In this document: piece after piece, positions 22,275 through 32,827 of the stretch
Numbering within the stretch: position 1 is the stretch's first letter
Layout: each line of letters opens with the position of its first letter
Assembly (NCBI GenBank): GCA_047967505.1
Contig: CM106539.1
Source of the DNA: Dipteris shenzhenensis
Taxonomy: Eukaryota; Polypodiophyta; Polypodiopsida; Gleicheniales
Reading direction: 5' to 3' (one strand)
Length of the DNA stretch: 64,000 nucleotides
Position numbers and translations under genes: made by a program
Notes under the pieces: generated by a model
The model's input: the letters and a program-made list of their open reading frames with translations, nothing else
Told to the model about the DNA's origin: nothing
Databases searched by the model: none

Positions 22275-22946
22275 TTGAGAGCACCTGGAAGTGAGCCTAT
22301 TTTGTGTAGGTCTACCAGATCTAGGTATCCTGTGAATAGGCTGAAATATGATGGATTTACAGCCATTCACTATGCCTATATGGTCAAAGTGATACAAGAA
22401 CCAGAACCCACTTCTTTTGAGCAAGCCATGGGAAAAGAAAAATGGCAGAAAGCCATGGATGAAGAAATGGATGCCTTGGAAGTAGATGCTACATGGGAAT
22501 TGGTGCCTTTGCCTAAAGACAAGAATGCAATTGGCTGTAAGTGGGTTTATAAGGTGAAGCACAATGCAGATGGTTTTGTGAATAGATACAAGGCAAGATT
22601 AGTTGTCAAGGGGTATGCACAGACATATGGCATTGATTATGAAGAAACATTCAGTCCGGTTGCAAGGATGGCAACCGTAAGAGCAGTCATTGCTATGGCT
22701 GCATCAAAAGGATGATCTTTACATCAGATGCATGTAAAGATTGCCTTCTTGCATGGTGATTTGCAAGAAGAGGTCCTTATGGAGCATCCACGAGGTTATG
22801 TTCATGCTGTTCATCTTGAGTTTGTTTTTAGGTTGAAAAAAGCCTTGTATGGCTTGAAGCAAGCACCTACAGCATGGTCTGACAAGATAGGATAGTATCT
22901 TGTCACTATTGGCTTTCATATTTCCAAGGCAGATTTCTCACTTTAT
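22275..22946 (+). pseudogene. Copia A reverse transcriptase, N-terminal half
   Basis: [47 protein letters not shown] and [17 protein letters not shown] are intact. A stop at ~22,712 then precedes [18 protein letters not shown]. The first RT catalytic Asp ([11 protein letters not shown] in element F) is His here, so the polymerase is dead. The segment ends at [16 protein letters not shown] with a further stop at ~22,894. Confidence 0.9.
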
Positions 22947-24017
22947 GTGAGAAAAACAGAGAAAGGTATTATGATGCTTGTCATTTATGTTGATGATTTG
23001 ATCATCACAGGTGATAGTGATGAAGATATCCTTCATGTGAAAATGCAATTGAAGCAGAAGTTTCAGATGAAGGATTTGGGAGAGCTGCGTTATTTCTTGG
23101 GCATTGAGGTGATTAGATCACCAAGTGGGATACGGCTCTTGCAAAGGCAGTATGGATTGGACATGCTGTCCAAATATGGGATGATAGGCTGTAAGCCTAT
23201 TTCAGTTCCTTTGGAGCAGAATGTGAAGCTGAGCGCAGATGTAGGTGAGCTTCTGGAAGACCCTACTATGTATAGACGCTTAGTAGGAAGTTTGATTTAT
23301 ATGACTATTACTAGGCCAGATTTGAGCTATGATGTTGGATTGGTAAGTCAGTTTATGCAGGCTCCAAGGAAACTGCATTTGGATGCGGCTAGATGCATAC
23401 TCAAGTATGTGAAGTCCACATTGCAGTATGGACTATTTTATGAGGCTGGGGTTCAGATACAATTGCATGGATACACTGATGCTGATTGGGCTGGTAGTAT
23501 TTCTGATAGACGATCTACTAGTGGATATGTGTTCTCTTTTGGGAGTGCTACAGTCACTTGGAGCAGCAAGAAACAGCCTACAGTTGCCTTGTCGAGCACA
23601 GAGGCTGAGTACAGGGGTGCAGCAATGGCTGCATGTGAGGTAGCTTGGTTGCATAAGCTACTTTATGATATGCATCAGTCTACAGATCGGCCAGTTGTCA
23701 TTTATTGTGACAACATGAGCAGTATACACTTGGCAAATAACCCAGTCTATCATGCTAGAACAAAGCACATTGAGGTGCATTATCACTATGTGTGGGAGAA
23801 GGTTTTACTAGGTCTTATTGATCTAGTTTATGTCAGCACAGAGGATCAGGTAGCTGACATATTCAGGAAGGCATTGGGTATAGAGAAGTTGCGCAAGTTC
23901 AGAGACCTGCTTGGTGTGCAAGAATTGGGATTGAGCTCGAGGGCGAGTGTTGAGATTCGAGCTCCACTCATGATATGCCAGGGTGACCGTTGTGCATTTT
24001 TGTCACCGACTTGTTAG
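22947..24017 (+). CDS. Copia A RT palm and RNase H, open frame
   Basis: This is the longest undamaged frame of element A (356 codons). It carries the RT motif YVDDLIITGDSDED at ~22,987, then LGELRYFLGIEV and the connection. The RNase H domain follows with YTDADWAGSISDRRST (Asp), LSSTEAEYRGAA (Glu) and YCDNMSSIHLANNP (Asp), and a final HYHYVWEKV...QVADIF. The frame does not stop before the 3' LTR; it runs 70 bases into it and ends at 24,017, with the polypurine tract inside the coding frame. The upstream RT half is broken, so no full polyprotein is made. Confidence 0.9.
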   Translation: MRKTEKGIMMLVIYVDDLIITGDSDEDILHVKMQLKQKFQMKDLGELRYFLGIEVIRSPSGIRLLQRQYGLDMLSKYGMIGCKPISVPLEQNVKLSADVGELLEDPTMYRRLVGSLIYMTITRPDLSYDVGLVSQFMQAPRKLHLDAARCILKYVKSTLQYGLFYEAGVQIQLHGYTDADWAGSISDRRSTSGYVFSFGSATVTWSSKKQPTVALSSTEAEYRGAAMAACEVAWLHKLLYDMHQSTDRPVVIYCDNMSSIHLANNPVYHARTKHIEVHYHYVWEKVLLGLIDLVYVSTEDQVADIFRKALGIEKLRKFRDLLGVQELGLSSRASVEIRAPLMICQGDRCAFLSPTC

Positions 24018-24298
24018 CTGCAAATGCGGTTGGTGCACTACCCATGAATAATAGCTAGATGACAGCTATCTTTATGTACTCTAGTTCATGGCTCAGTTAG
24101 TATGCCACCTTAGTTAGCTAAGTTTGGTTTGAGACCCACATATAGGGTTCTTCTATTTCTTTGTACAAGAGTTCTTTTGGCTTTCATAACTAAGAAGAGG
24201 AAAATTGTTTTCAGCCTCCACCTTTGTGTGTATTCCCCCATTGTGTATGTGAGAAAGCTGCAAGTGAGACTCCTTCTTTCTCTCCCACTATCTTCACA
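23948..24298 (+). repeat. 3' LTR of Copia A
   Basis: 351 bp from TGTTGAGATTCGAGC to CCCACTATCTTCACA. It is preceded by a changed polypurine tract (GAGGGCGAG), where element F still has AAGGGGGAA. Confidence 0.95.
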
Positions 24299-24303
24299 CA
24301 TGA

Positions 24304-24689
24304 ATGACACTTTGATGTGAAAGAGTTATGCAATCCAGTGATGATTTTGGTTTTCTAAAAGTATTATGCCCTCAAGCAATGCAATGTTCATCCTACATTT
24401 TATTACTAAGTGATAGGAATTTAGATGATGTTGTTTGCAATACATCATTTTTATAAGCGGTAGGAATTTTAGATGATGTTGTTTGCAATACATTATTTTC
24501 ATAAGTGGGTGACCACGATACAATATTTTTTGTTGGTTGATTGTCAGTTTCCCATCTATCCAACATTGATATAAATGATATTAATGAATGATTACATCTA
24601 TGGTAGATAAATTTGTACATGTGTGTGTTGTTATTGATCCAACAGAAATATCTGCATGAAGAGTTTGAAAAATTTCTACTCATGGAAAT
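24304..24689. other. MULE1 interior without recognisable gene
   Basis: An AT-rich stretch between Copia A and the right MULE1 end. It contains a ~57-bp direct duplication (TAGGAATTT.AGATGATGTTGTTTGCAATACAT... at ~24,415-24,530). No transposase similarity is visible. Confidence 0.5.
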
Positions 24690-24834
24690 GTGAGAAATGA
24701 ATCAGAAAACTCGCCTAAGGTGGTTAGAAACTATGATAGATTTAGAAAAAGCTCGCCTAACTTGAAAATTTCTAGAAAAAGCTCACCTAGTCAAAAAGAG
24801 CTTGCCCACAAAAGCTCACCTAAATTTTTTATTC
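24690..24834 (-). repeat. Right terminal inverted/subterminal repeats of MULE1
   Basis: Five forms of AAAAAGCTCGCCT / AAAAAGCTCACCT / AGCTTGCCC occur here, the reverse complement of the motif cluster at 16,131-16,235. The outermost base pairs lie beside ATATGGTAG. Confidence 0.72.
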
Positions 24835-24843
24835 ATATGGTAG

Positions 24844-25766
24844 CACTAAGTTTGGATGCATTCCCTCGTCCTTGAAATCTTCCTCGATTGGAATGATTTC
24901 CTCTTTGTTGATTCTGATGTTGCTGAGAATAATCTGATGCTGATGCTGATTCTAACTTTGATTTTGTTGATGATGACCACTTTTCTGGTATGATCTACCT
25001 CTGCCTCTGCCTTTGCTTCTGCTTCTATCTGAAGATGTGAATGCCTGATCATTAGAATAACCTTTACGTGGTTGAATGGCCTGAGTCCTAAGTTCTTCAC
25101 CAAGTAGAACTCTGACTGAAGTCCTTCCAGTGTCGGAATTTGCCGTTGGATGGCAATACTCTGGACTAGATTCTCGTATCCCTCTCCTAGTCCATTCAGG
25201 ATTACGTGAACCATTTTTGCAGGGTCCATAGTCCCTCCTGCTACTGCAAGTTGATTGTTGTAGTTTTTTATGTGGAGTACATAAGCATGATCGGTTTCAC
25301 TGCTGTTGCGGAAACTCTGGTTGATCTAGTTTCTCAGGGTGAGAATCCTAGATGTGTTCTTGGACTCATAGAGAGCTGTGAACATATCCCATGCTTCTTT
25401 TGATGTCTTGACTATGTTGAGCTGTCCTAGCATGACATCTTGCACATTCTGCTTGATCAGGTAATAGGAATACTTGTCTTTCTTATCCCATTCTGCTTGA
25501 GCTCCAGGCAATGGCAGGATCTACTACTGGTGCGGAAACTATTTGTGTAGATGTAGATCCCGATGTAGATCCTGTTGCTGGTGCTGTGACAATAGATGGT
25601 GTAGAGCTACTTGTGGCTGGATCATCCAATGGTCTAGGTGTAGACCCATCGACAGACTCCCATTTGTCCTGAAGCATAAGAATGGTCTCCATTCGATATT
25701 TCCATGTACTGTAATTGGAGTTGTCTAACTTAGCAGATGCCTCCAGATTTAGGTTGCTAGTCGACA
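24844..25766 (-). pseudogene. gag of Copia G
   Basis: ATG at 25,766 begins MSTSNLNLEASAKLDNSNYSTWKYRM, the standard Copia gag entry (K-L-x-x-x-N-Y-x-x-W). After a Ser/Thr/Pro-rich insert and a frame change come KKDKYSYYLIKQNVQD, SKEAWDMFTALYESKN, ILNGLGEGYENLVQSI and a Gln/Arg/Gly-rich end (NRGRFQGRGN). MULE1 has inserted just where the zinc knuckle is expected. Several frame changes are present. Confidence 0.8.
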
Positions 25767-28269
25767 TGGTGCAAGAAATGTACTCAAAAGTGTCATGAAG
25801 ATCTCTGTATGAATCAACTACAAATACACTAAATATGCCAAGTGAAATCTCTGAACCATCGATGAAGAACTGCAGTATATAAAATCTGATTTGTATTACA
25901 AGGCTTGTGGCAATGATGTCGAGAATAGCCAAGAGGCTTTACAAGGCTGAAATGATGTGCACGATGCCGTGAGATAGTCGAATAGGCTTTACAATGGTGG
26001 CATGTGTGTGTGAAATCAAATGCTATCTGCCCACTGAATCAATCTGCAATGCCTCTGAACATGAAGTCTGCTCACTGAACTGATGAACATAAGGTTTCAG
26101 GTAATGTAATGATGTGAAACCGTATGTGAGTGTATGGACTGAGGTACTAGTCGAGAATTTTGGGCATGACTTAGATTGGTAACTTGGGGAAATTCAAAGC
26201 GTCCCCTCTATGGCGATCTAGTCTACTCTGATCTAGATTTAAACCAATCGTTGATTGATGAAAGAACAATAAATAATTCCTTTTCTTTTGTTCTTTTTAA
26301 GTGGTGGGTCAAATGCGTCGATGTAGAGGCAAATGTGCGTGAAGGAAGTGGTTTTGTCGGTAAGGCTCAAATGTGAGTGTAACTTGCACCGAAATGTGCA
26401 CATGATGTGAGAGCGCCTAGAGCATGAAAAAACGAGCGACGTTTCTTTTTGGAGTGCCCTCAAATTCTTCCTAGATCAAGAGATATGACTTGATCTAGGT
26501 GGAGGGGCAAAAGGATTGCAAATGGTGCTCAATGATGATGTGTCATTGTGAGTCACATGCAGTGATGGGCACTATGCCTAGCAAGAGGTGTGCCAGTGAA
26601 GCTCTGTGCTGAGGTGGCAGGAGTGGTCACATGCAATGATTGTGAAGAGGTAATTGTGTCTGCAGGGGTCAGTGCTGACTGGACAGCTAAGGTGGCACAG
26701 ATGATGATGTCAGTAAGGTGACATGGCAATGTTGACATGGCACTGATGATGTGGCAGCTAAGCTAGGTGGTGACATGGTAGATAAGCGCACTTGATAATG
26801 TGTCACTGTCGGTGATGATGTGTCCTGCTAAGCGGGCAGGGTTGATGTAGCAGATAAGGTCTACCACATGGTTGGTCCTTGACCAGGCCCTAGGGTGTGG
26901 TGATCCTGAGAACTTATCGTGCCAGGTGTCGGAAGGAGGACGACCAGAATCTTTTGAGATTCTGACGGAATCACAAATATTCCATCCTCATTTCCATTGA
27001 GGTGTAGAGATGGAGCCATTCATGGCTGTCGCTGGAGTCACTGTAGGAGCTTGTTGTAGCTATCGGTGGCATCAGTTACTGGCTTTTGGTGCTTGAGCGA
27101 GGATTTTGTTCACCGATGGAGCCATCCAAAGAGCTATGGTCGAGCAACCCATTGGCTGTGTGGCTCGATGGAGCGGTGGGAGGTGCCTGTAGTGGGAGCC
27201 AGAGTACGCTGTAGGTCGTTTTGATGACCGAATCGAAGGAAGTTGCAAGGTCGGTTGGCCATTGTAACAAGGTGTTGTCTACCGGTGTCGAAGGAAGGAG
27301 ATCTTTGGCGAGTCATTGAAGGTGAGTTGCCAGTCAGCGGACATCGCTGAAGAGCCATTGAAGCTTGGAAGAAGATTGTTGGCGTCTGTTTGTGGCTGCC
27401 CTTCGTTGCTCGTTGAGGAGCGGCGCTGGTAGCGAGGGAGCTCGCAAAAAGGAGCCGTAGCTAGTTGGAGTACTAGCTGAGTCTTTGTAGCTGTTTGCAA
27501 TCTAAAGAAGGCATTGGAAGAGCCTTGGACCTTTGGGAGTCTAGCGCACTGTGGAAGGGCCCTTACTAGCTTGTAGATTCTTTTTGCATGGAGCTTGCGA
27601 GGAGGCTAGAGAGGTCCTTGTTGTTGCAATGTATGCAAGTCGATCTACTTTGCTGAAGGTGCTCTTGCTATCGATGAGGTCATTTGAAGTTCGTAGAGGT
27701 CGTAGTAGGCTGCCTTGCCTTGAGGCCTTGGACTATGGTGGCTGTCGAAGGCTGAGGCCACGGGTGACTTGGCTACTGTTGAGTTGTTGGAGATGGTGCA
27801 GGGAGCTGCAAGAGCCTTAGGTTTGCTGACTGCTGTAGTAGAGTGTCGCAGAAGTCATCCGTGGGAGGAGACACCTTCTGTAGTCATTGGATTAGATGCA
27901 TACAAAGCATGCTGAATAGACCTCTACTAAGATGGCTCGATTGAGGCTCGTTGAACCAGAAGGCTCTCCCTCAAAAGCTCAAACAACAATAAAATCTCTC
28001 TCTCTCTCTCATTGGAGAAGAACCTCTCTCACCATAGATCTCTCAAAATGAACTGAAATCTCTCTCTCTCAACTAGAAAACTCTCTTTCTCAAGAATGAA
28101 ATCTCTCAAGAACTCAAAGAAAGAATAATGGACGGAAATTTCCTCTCAATGACGGAAATTTCTCTCAACGAAAGTGAAGGGAAGGATCTCACAATCACTC
28201 AAGAGAACTCTCAATCTCACAATCTCTCTTACACTCTCAAGAATTGCAATGCCTTAGCGGAAGGCAAAC
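25767..28269 (-). other. Long leader of Copia G, no gene recognised
   Basis: Between PBS and gag ATG lie ~2.5 kb, long for a Copia leader. It holds degenerate GATGATGTGTCA / GTGGCA short repeats (26,530-26,860), a relatively G/C-rich segment (26,900-27,850) with meaningless frames on both strands, and CT-rich runs (27,995-28,230). An unrecognised insertion or a captured sequence is possible. Confidence 0.5.
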
Positions 28270-28271
28270 AA

Positions 28272-28284
28272 GCTCTAATACCAT
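28272..28284 (-). promoter_or_regulatory. Primer-binding site of Copia G
   Basis: The minus strand reads TGGTATTAGAGCT directly after the LTR end, the initiator-Met-tRNA-type site with one C-to-T change. Confidence 0.75.
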
Positions 28285-28539
28285 GACAAAATATGAAGAG
28301 GGGAGAGGAGAAGAGTGGAGATGAGGAGAGAGGGCACAGCTAGAGAGCACACCACAAATGACTAACTGTACACTAGATTTTGTTGAAAAAATAGAATATA
28401 TACAAACCATTTAGGGTTAGGGTTAGGGGATCTAACCATTTCCTTTATAGCACTCTATAAGGTTAGTGCTATGCACATATGATCACATGATGGTGCTATG
28501 CACACATGATCACATGATGTTGAGCATGAACTCTCAACA
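28285..28539 (-). repeat. 5' LTR of Copia G
   Basis: 255 bp; on the minus strand it starts TGTTGAGAGTTCATGC and ends CATATTTTGTCA. It contains two and a half copies of TTTAGGG/TTAGGG (28,409-28,427) and a short duplication around GTGCTATGCACA.ATGATCACATGATG. Confidence 0.75.
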
Positions 28540-28602
28540 CCACTTACTTCCACAAAACCATTTGAAAAAATTCAGAGATAAAATCTATGCTCATTTCTAG
28601 AG

Positions 28603-28845
28603 ATAAATGTTTGTCAATATGGCCCTTGCACCTAAAGGGGACACTTGAAGGGCCATATTTAGACACATTGAGAAACATTTCTCTCTAGAAAATAGGACAG
28701 CTTTTATCTCTTTGCAAGTCACTAGAACACATATTAAGACTATGCTATTTTTTTATAGATAAATGTCTCACAAGATGTTTGTCAATATGGCCATTGAGGG
28801 ATCCCATTTAGGGTCAAGGGCCATATTGACAAACATATTGACCTG
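28603..28845. repeat. Two related foldback hairpins
   Basis: 28,603-28,668 and 28,775-28,843 each contain TTTGTCAATATGGCC and its inverse GGCCATATT(GA)CAAA around a CCTAAA/CCATTTAGGG centre. The second has 17-bp perfect arms. They look like two diverged copies of one small palindromic element. The rest of 28,540-29,014 shows nothing else. Confidence 0.7.
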
Positions 28846-29014
28846 GTGCTCTAGTTGATAGTAGGTAATTACTAGCCTTTCTCTGGAAAAAAAAAAGGTC
28901 ATTATTACCCTCACATCAAGTACACTTTGGAGATAATTTGTCCTATGAGTATTTGTTGACATAGTTATTTACCAACAAGTAGGTAGTATCTTAATGCTAT
29001 AATTTTAGCTACTA

Positions 29015-29731
29015 TGATGCCAAAATTTGATATATTTTATTTGGCATTGGTATTATTTTTCTCTATGTTTGATAAGAGTTTGAGTATCAAGTGATGGCCT
29101 AGTGGCTCTCACCTATTTCTATTTTCTAAGATATTGTATTGGATTGAGAGGATGAGTGGAATGGATCATTGTAGATACCATGTGTATGAATGAGAAATAC
29201 CTTGGTATGGGGTGAGAGTTATTGGTGTATGGGATATTATGGGGTTTTTAGAAAATAGGAAGAGTGAGTCATATAAAGAGGTGGGTCTCATGTCCATGTG
29301 TTCCAATAATATAAGAAAGATCACATGCCAAGCGTGTGGAAGGCATGTGGAGGAGTGTGGAAGAGTATGGAGTCAAGAGGAATCCTTCAAGAATTCCTAT
29401 GTGGAATAAGGAGGATGTGGACATATGGAAAAGAGTGGATGACTATGGGCTCCATGTGGGAAGACTCTTAATTTTCTCAATATTTTAAGAGTCTTGGGCA
29501 TCTTTTGATGGGACACATGGCATGAGTAACAAAAAAGGACATAGATGGTGACATATGGGCTTATGTGATTGATGGGGAAGGATCTACAGGCAGCAATTAT
29601 AATGGGTGAAGGAGGGTGACAAAATCTTTGTAAAAGGAGCCCTCCTCTCCAGGCTTGTTCAACATCTTTTCCACCATTGAGCCTCATGCTACTCAGTAGC
29701 TCTAGTCTCCTCAAGCCTCTTCCATGAGCTC

Positions 29732-29773
<42 letters not shown>

Positions 29774-30632
29774 AGATATCCTCTTATGTAGACTCTTGAG
29801 TCCATATCTCTCTAGTTTATTCTCTTTCTATGAGTAGTCTTGGAGCTCCCACTCCCTTTTGTATGTATGAAACCTCTTTTTCTCCCTTGCATGTATAGCA
29901 TATGGAGTTACATTTGAGTAGAGTCTCACTCTATTGGAAATGAAGGTTACTTCAGATTACCTCCCTTGAGTCTTATCACCTTCCATTGTTCTTTTCTTCC
30001 TTTCAAAGTCTTCAAAGTGCTGCTTACTTGGCCACTCATTGTGCACACATGGTCCAACCGTTTCTCGAGTCACAAAGAGAATTCTTTCCTCTCTCCTAGG
30101 CAACCTCTATGGGCTTTGGATCGTTGATAAAGTCTAATCATGGAAGGATTATTCTCCCAAGTTGGCACCAAGAGAAGGAGTGTGTGGTTTTCATGACTGT
30201 TTGACCCGTTGTCAGTGTTTTTCTTATAACTTTTGGCTCAGTGGTCCAATTTTGAAGAAAGTTACATCAACACAAAGATCTATTTAAGGCGCATTGCATT
30301 GTGTGATTATGTCTTATGTCTAATACAAACCCCAAAAGTTTTGAGTCTCTATGTCAGACAGTATGTGTTTATGATAGTTTTTACCCCTATCCAATAAACT
30401 GCCCATATCTTTCCCCCGCTTCTATGTTTCTTATTACGAAACTTATATAAGATCCAAGCCCATTTCAAGGCACATCTCTAAATGTGTTTGAATATTTGAT
30501 ATCATGTCTCTGCTAGAAGTTATAGGCCTCTGTGTCTGATGATAGTTTGCAGAGTGTTTTGAGCTAATTGTAAAAGTATCTATGAAGGAAGGTGCAATGT
30601 TTCCGTGCAACCTACCCATCCAACCCAGTCAA
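29015..30632 (+). repeat. 5' LTR of gypsy D, left part
   Basis: It starts TGATGCCAAAATTTG and matches the LTR at 50,695-51,763 and, after that, 62,649-63,190. It contains a (CT)n tract at ~29,729-29,770 and, just upstream, a weakened TATA region (CTTTGTAAAAGGAGCCC at ~29,624). Copia F interrupts it at 30,633. Confidence 0.9.
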
Positions 30633-30992
30633 TGTGAAGAGAGTGGGAGAGATGTAAGGAGTCTCACTTATAGCTTTCTCACATACACAATGGGGGAATA
30701 CACACAAAGGTGGAGGCTGAAAATAGTTTTTCTCTTCTTAGTTGTGAAAGCCAGAAGAACTCTCTCCTTAAGTACAAAAGGAATAGATGAACCCTATATG
30801 TGGGTCTCAAACCAAACTCAACTAACCTAGGTGGCATACTAATTGAGCCACTAACTAGAGTACATCAAGATAGCTGTCATCTAGCTATTATTCATGGGCG
30901 GTGTACCAACCGCATCTGCAGCTAACAAGTTGGTGACATAAATGCACAACAGTCACCCTGGCATATCACAAATGGAGCTCGATATCTCAACA
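30633..30992 (-). repeat. 3' LTR of Copia F
   Basis: On the minus strand it starts TGTTGAGATATCGAGC and ends CCCACTCTCTTCACA. It is preceded by the intact polypurine tract AAGGGGGAA (plus-strand position 30,993-31,003). Confidence 0.95.
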
Positions 30993-32120
30993 TTCCCCCT
31001 TGGGCTCAATCCCAATTCCTGCAAACCAAGCAGGTCTTTGAACTTGTGCAGCTTCTCTGCACCCAATGCCTTTGTGAATATGTCAGCTACCTGATCCTCT
31101 ATGCTGACATAAACTAGATCAATAAGACCTACTAGAACCTTCTCCCACACAGTGATAATGCATCTCAATGTGCTTTGTTCTAGCATGATAGATTGGATTA
31201 TTTGCCAAGTGTATACTACTCATGTTGTCACAATAAATGACAATTGGCCCATCTGTAGATCGATGCATATCATAAAGTAGCTTATGCAGCCAAGATGCCT
31301 CACATGCAGCCATTGCTGCACCCCTGTACTCAGCCTCTATGCTCAACAAGGCAGCTATAGGTTGTTTCTTGTTGCTCCAAGTGACTGCAGCACTCCTAAA
31401 AGAAAACACATGTCCACTGGTAGATCGTCTATCAGAAATACTACCAGCCCACTCAGCATCAGTGTATCCATGCAACTATATCTGAACCCCAGTCTCATAA
31501 AATAGTCCATACTGCAATGTGGACTTCACATACCTCAGTATGTGTCTAACCGCATCCAAATACAGTTTCCTTGGAGCTTGCATAAACTGACTTACCAACC
31601 CAACAACATAGCTCAAATCTGGCCTGGTAATAGTCATATAGATCAAACTTCCTACTATGCGTCTGTACATAGTAGGGTCTTCTAGAAGCTCACCTACATC
31701 GGCACTCAACTTCACATTCTGCTCCAAAGGAATTGAAATAGGCTTACAGCCTGTCATCCCATATTTGCACAGCATGTCCAATCCATACTGCCTCTGCAAG
31801 AGCCATATCCCACTTGTGGATCTAATCACCTCAATGCCCAAGAAATAATGTAGCTCTCCCAAATCCTTCATCTCAAACTTCTGCTTCAATAGCATTTTCA
31901 TATGAAGGATATCTTCATCACTATCACCTGTGATGATCAAATCATCAACATAATTGACAAGCAGCATAATACCTTTCTCTATTTTTCTCACATAAAGTGA
32001 GAAATCTATCATGGAAATCTAAAAGCCAAGAGTGACAAGATACTAACCTATCTTGTCAGACCATGCTACTGTCCTATCTTGTTAGACCATGCTCTGGGTG
32101 CTTGCTTCAAGCCATACAAG
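30953..32120 (-). pseudogene. Copia F second copy: RT palm and RNase H
   Basis: YVDDLIITGDSDED (~31,930) is intact, with a DMLCKYGMTGCKPISIPLEQ connection. RNase H residues are intact in YTDAEWAGSISDRRST, LLSIEAEYRGAA and YCDNMSSIHLANNP. A frame change near 31,130 and a stop at ~31,480 break it. As in element A the frame enters the 3' LTR and stops ~40 bases inside it, at 30,953. Confidence 0.88.
32047..32098. repeat. 26-bp tandem duplication in RT, second copy of F
   Basis: CTATCTTGT.AGACCATGCT occurs twice in a row, duplicating the AWSDKIGQ region of RT. The first F copy has the same duplication (~36,410-36,455), while element A has a single copy. Confidence 0.85.
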
Positions 32121-32800
32121 GCTTTCTACAACCTCCAAACAAACTCAGGATGAATAGCATGCACATAACCTGGTGGTTGCTCCATATAGACCTCCTCTTG
32201 CAAATCACCATGCAAGAAGGCATTCTTTACATCCATCTGATGTAAATAACATCCCTTTGATACAGCCATAGCAATGACTACTCTTCCGGTTGCCATCCTT
32301 GCAATTGGACTGAATGTTTCTTCATAATCAATGCCATATGTCTGTGCATACCCCTTGACAACTAATCTCACAGAACCATCTGCATTGTGCTTCACCTTAT
32401 AGACCCACTTGCAACCAATTGCATTCTTGTCTTTAGGCAAAGGCACCAATTCCCACGTAGCATTTACTTCCAAGGCATCCATTTCTTCATCCATGGCTTT
32501 CTCCCATTTTTCTTTTCCCATGGCTTGCTCAAAAGAAGTGGGTTCTGGTTCTTGTATCACTTTGACCATATAGGCATAGTGAATGGCTGTAAATCCATCA
32601 TATTTCAACCTATCCATAGGATACTTAACTCTAGTAGACCTGCGCAAAATAGGCTCACTACTAGGTGCTCTCAAAACATCCCTTGTCTTCCTTACTCTAG
32701 GTGTAACAATAGAAGGAATACCCAACTCATCATCAAGGCTCTGTTCTGAGCCACTGGATTCACCATCCACATAAGAGTGACCTGCATTCATATCAACCAT
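32099..32800 (-). pseudogene. Copia F second copy: RT N-terminal half and hinge
   Basis: The open frame 32,126-32,800 covers the hinge ([28 protein letters not shown]), [19 protein letters not shown] and the first catalytic Asp in [19 protein letters not shown] 15-bp in-frame deletion removes the NRYKA segment present in the other copies (DGSV runs directly into RLVVKG). Confidence 0.9.
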
Positions 32801-32827
32801 GGGCTGATCTACTTTCTCTTTTCCCTT

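Larger units (their letters stand above)
18769..24298 (+). mobile_element. Copia element A, complete with both LTRs and perfect TSD
   Basis: The LTRs span 18,769-19,120 and 23,948-24,298. The 5-bp duplication CATGA is exact on both sides (18,764-18,768 and 24,299-24,303). The order inside is PBS, leader, gag, protease, integrase, RT, RNase H, polypurine tract, as in Copia. The LTRs differ at about 20 of ~350 positions by eye, mostly transitions. The reading frame has frameshifts and stops in gag, protease, integrase and RT, so it is not autonomous. It sits inside MULE1. Confidence 0.97.
16131..24834 (-). mobile_element. Mutator-like element MULE1 (interrupted by Copia A)
   Basis: The ends are inverted relative to each other and begin GGGAAAACTTTTTAGG (left) and GAATAAAAAATTTAGG (right, complement). 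Behind each lie four or five spaced copies of an AGGYRAGCTTTTT motif. The flanks GTATGATAG (16,122-16,130) and ATATGGTAG (24,835-24,843) match at 7 of 9 positions, the size expected of a Mutator target duplication. The interior holds a minus-strand MULE-type transposase remnant and a SWIM finger. Without Copia A and its duplication the element is ~3.2 kb, too short for a complete autonomous MULE, so the N-terminal half of the transposase has been lost. Confidence 0.75.
24844..28539 (-). mobile_element. Copia element G (5' LTR, leader, gag), interrupted by MULE1
   Basis: Reading on the minus strand: a 255-bp LTR (28,539-28,285), a PBS, a ~2.5-kb leader, and a gag from 25,766 to 24,844 where MULE1 begins. 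Any further G sequence should lie left of 16,122, but I recognise no protease, integrase or RT there, so the rest is deleted or too decayed. This family differs from A/B/F and from C in gag and LTR. Confidence 0.7.

Noticed and set aside
27020-27830. Possible host gene in the G/C-richer segment of the Copia G leader
   Set aside because: Frames are short, overlap on both strands and show no recognisable domain or splice pattern.
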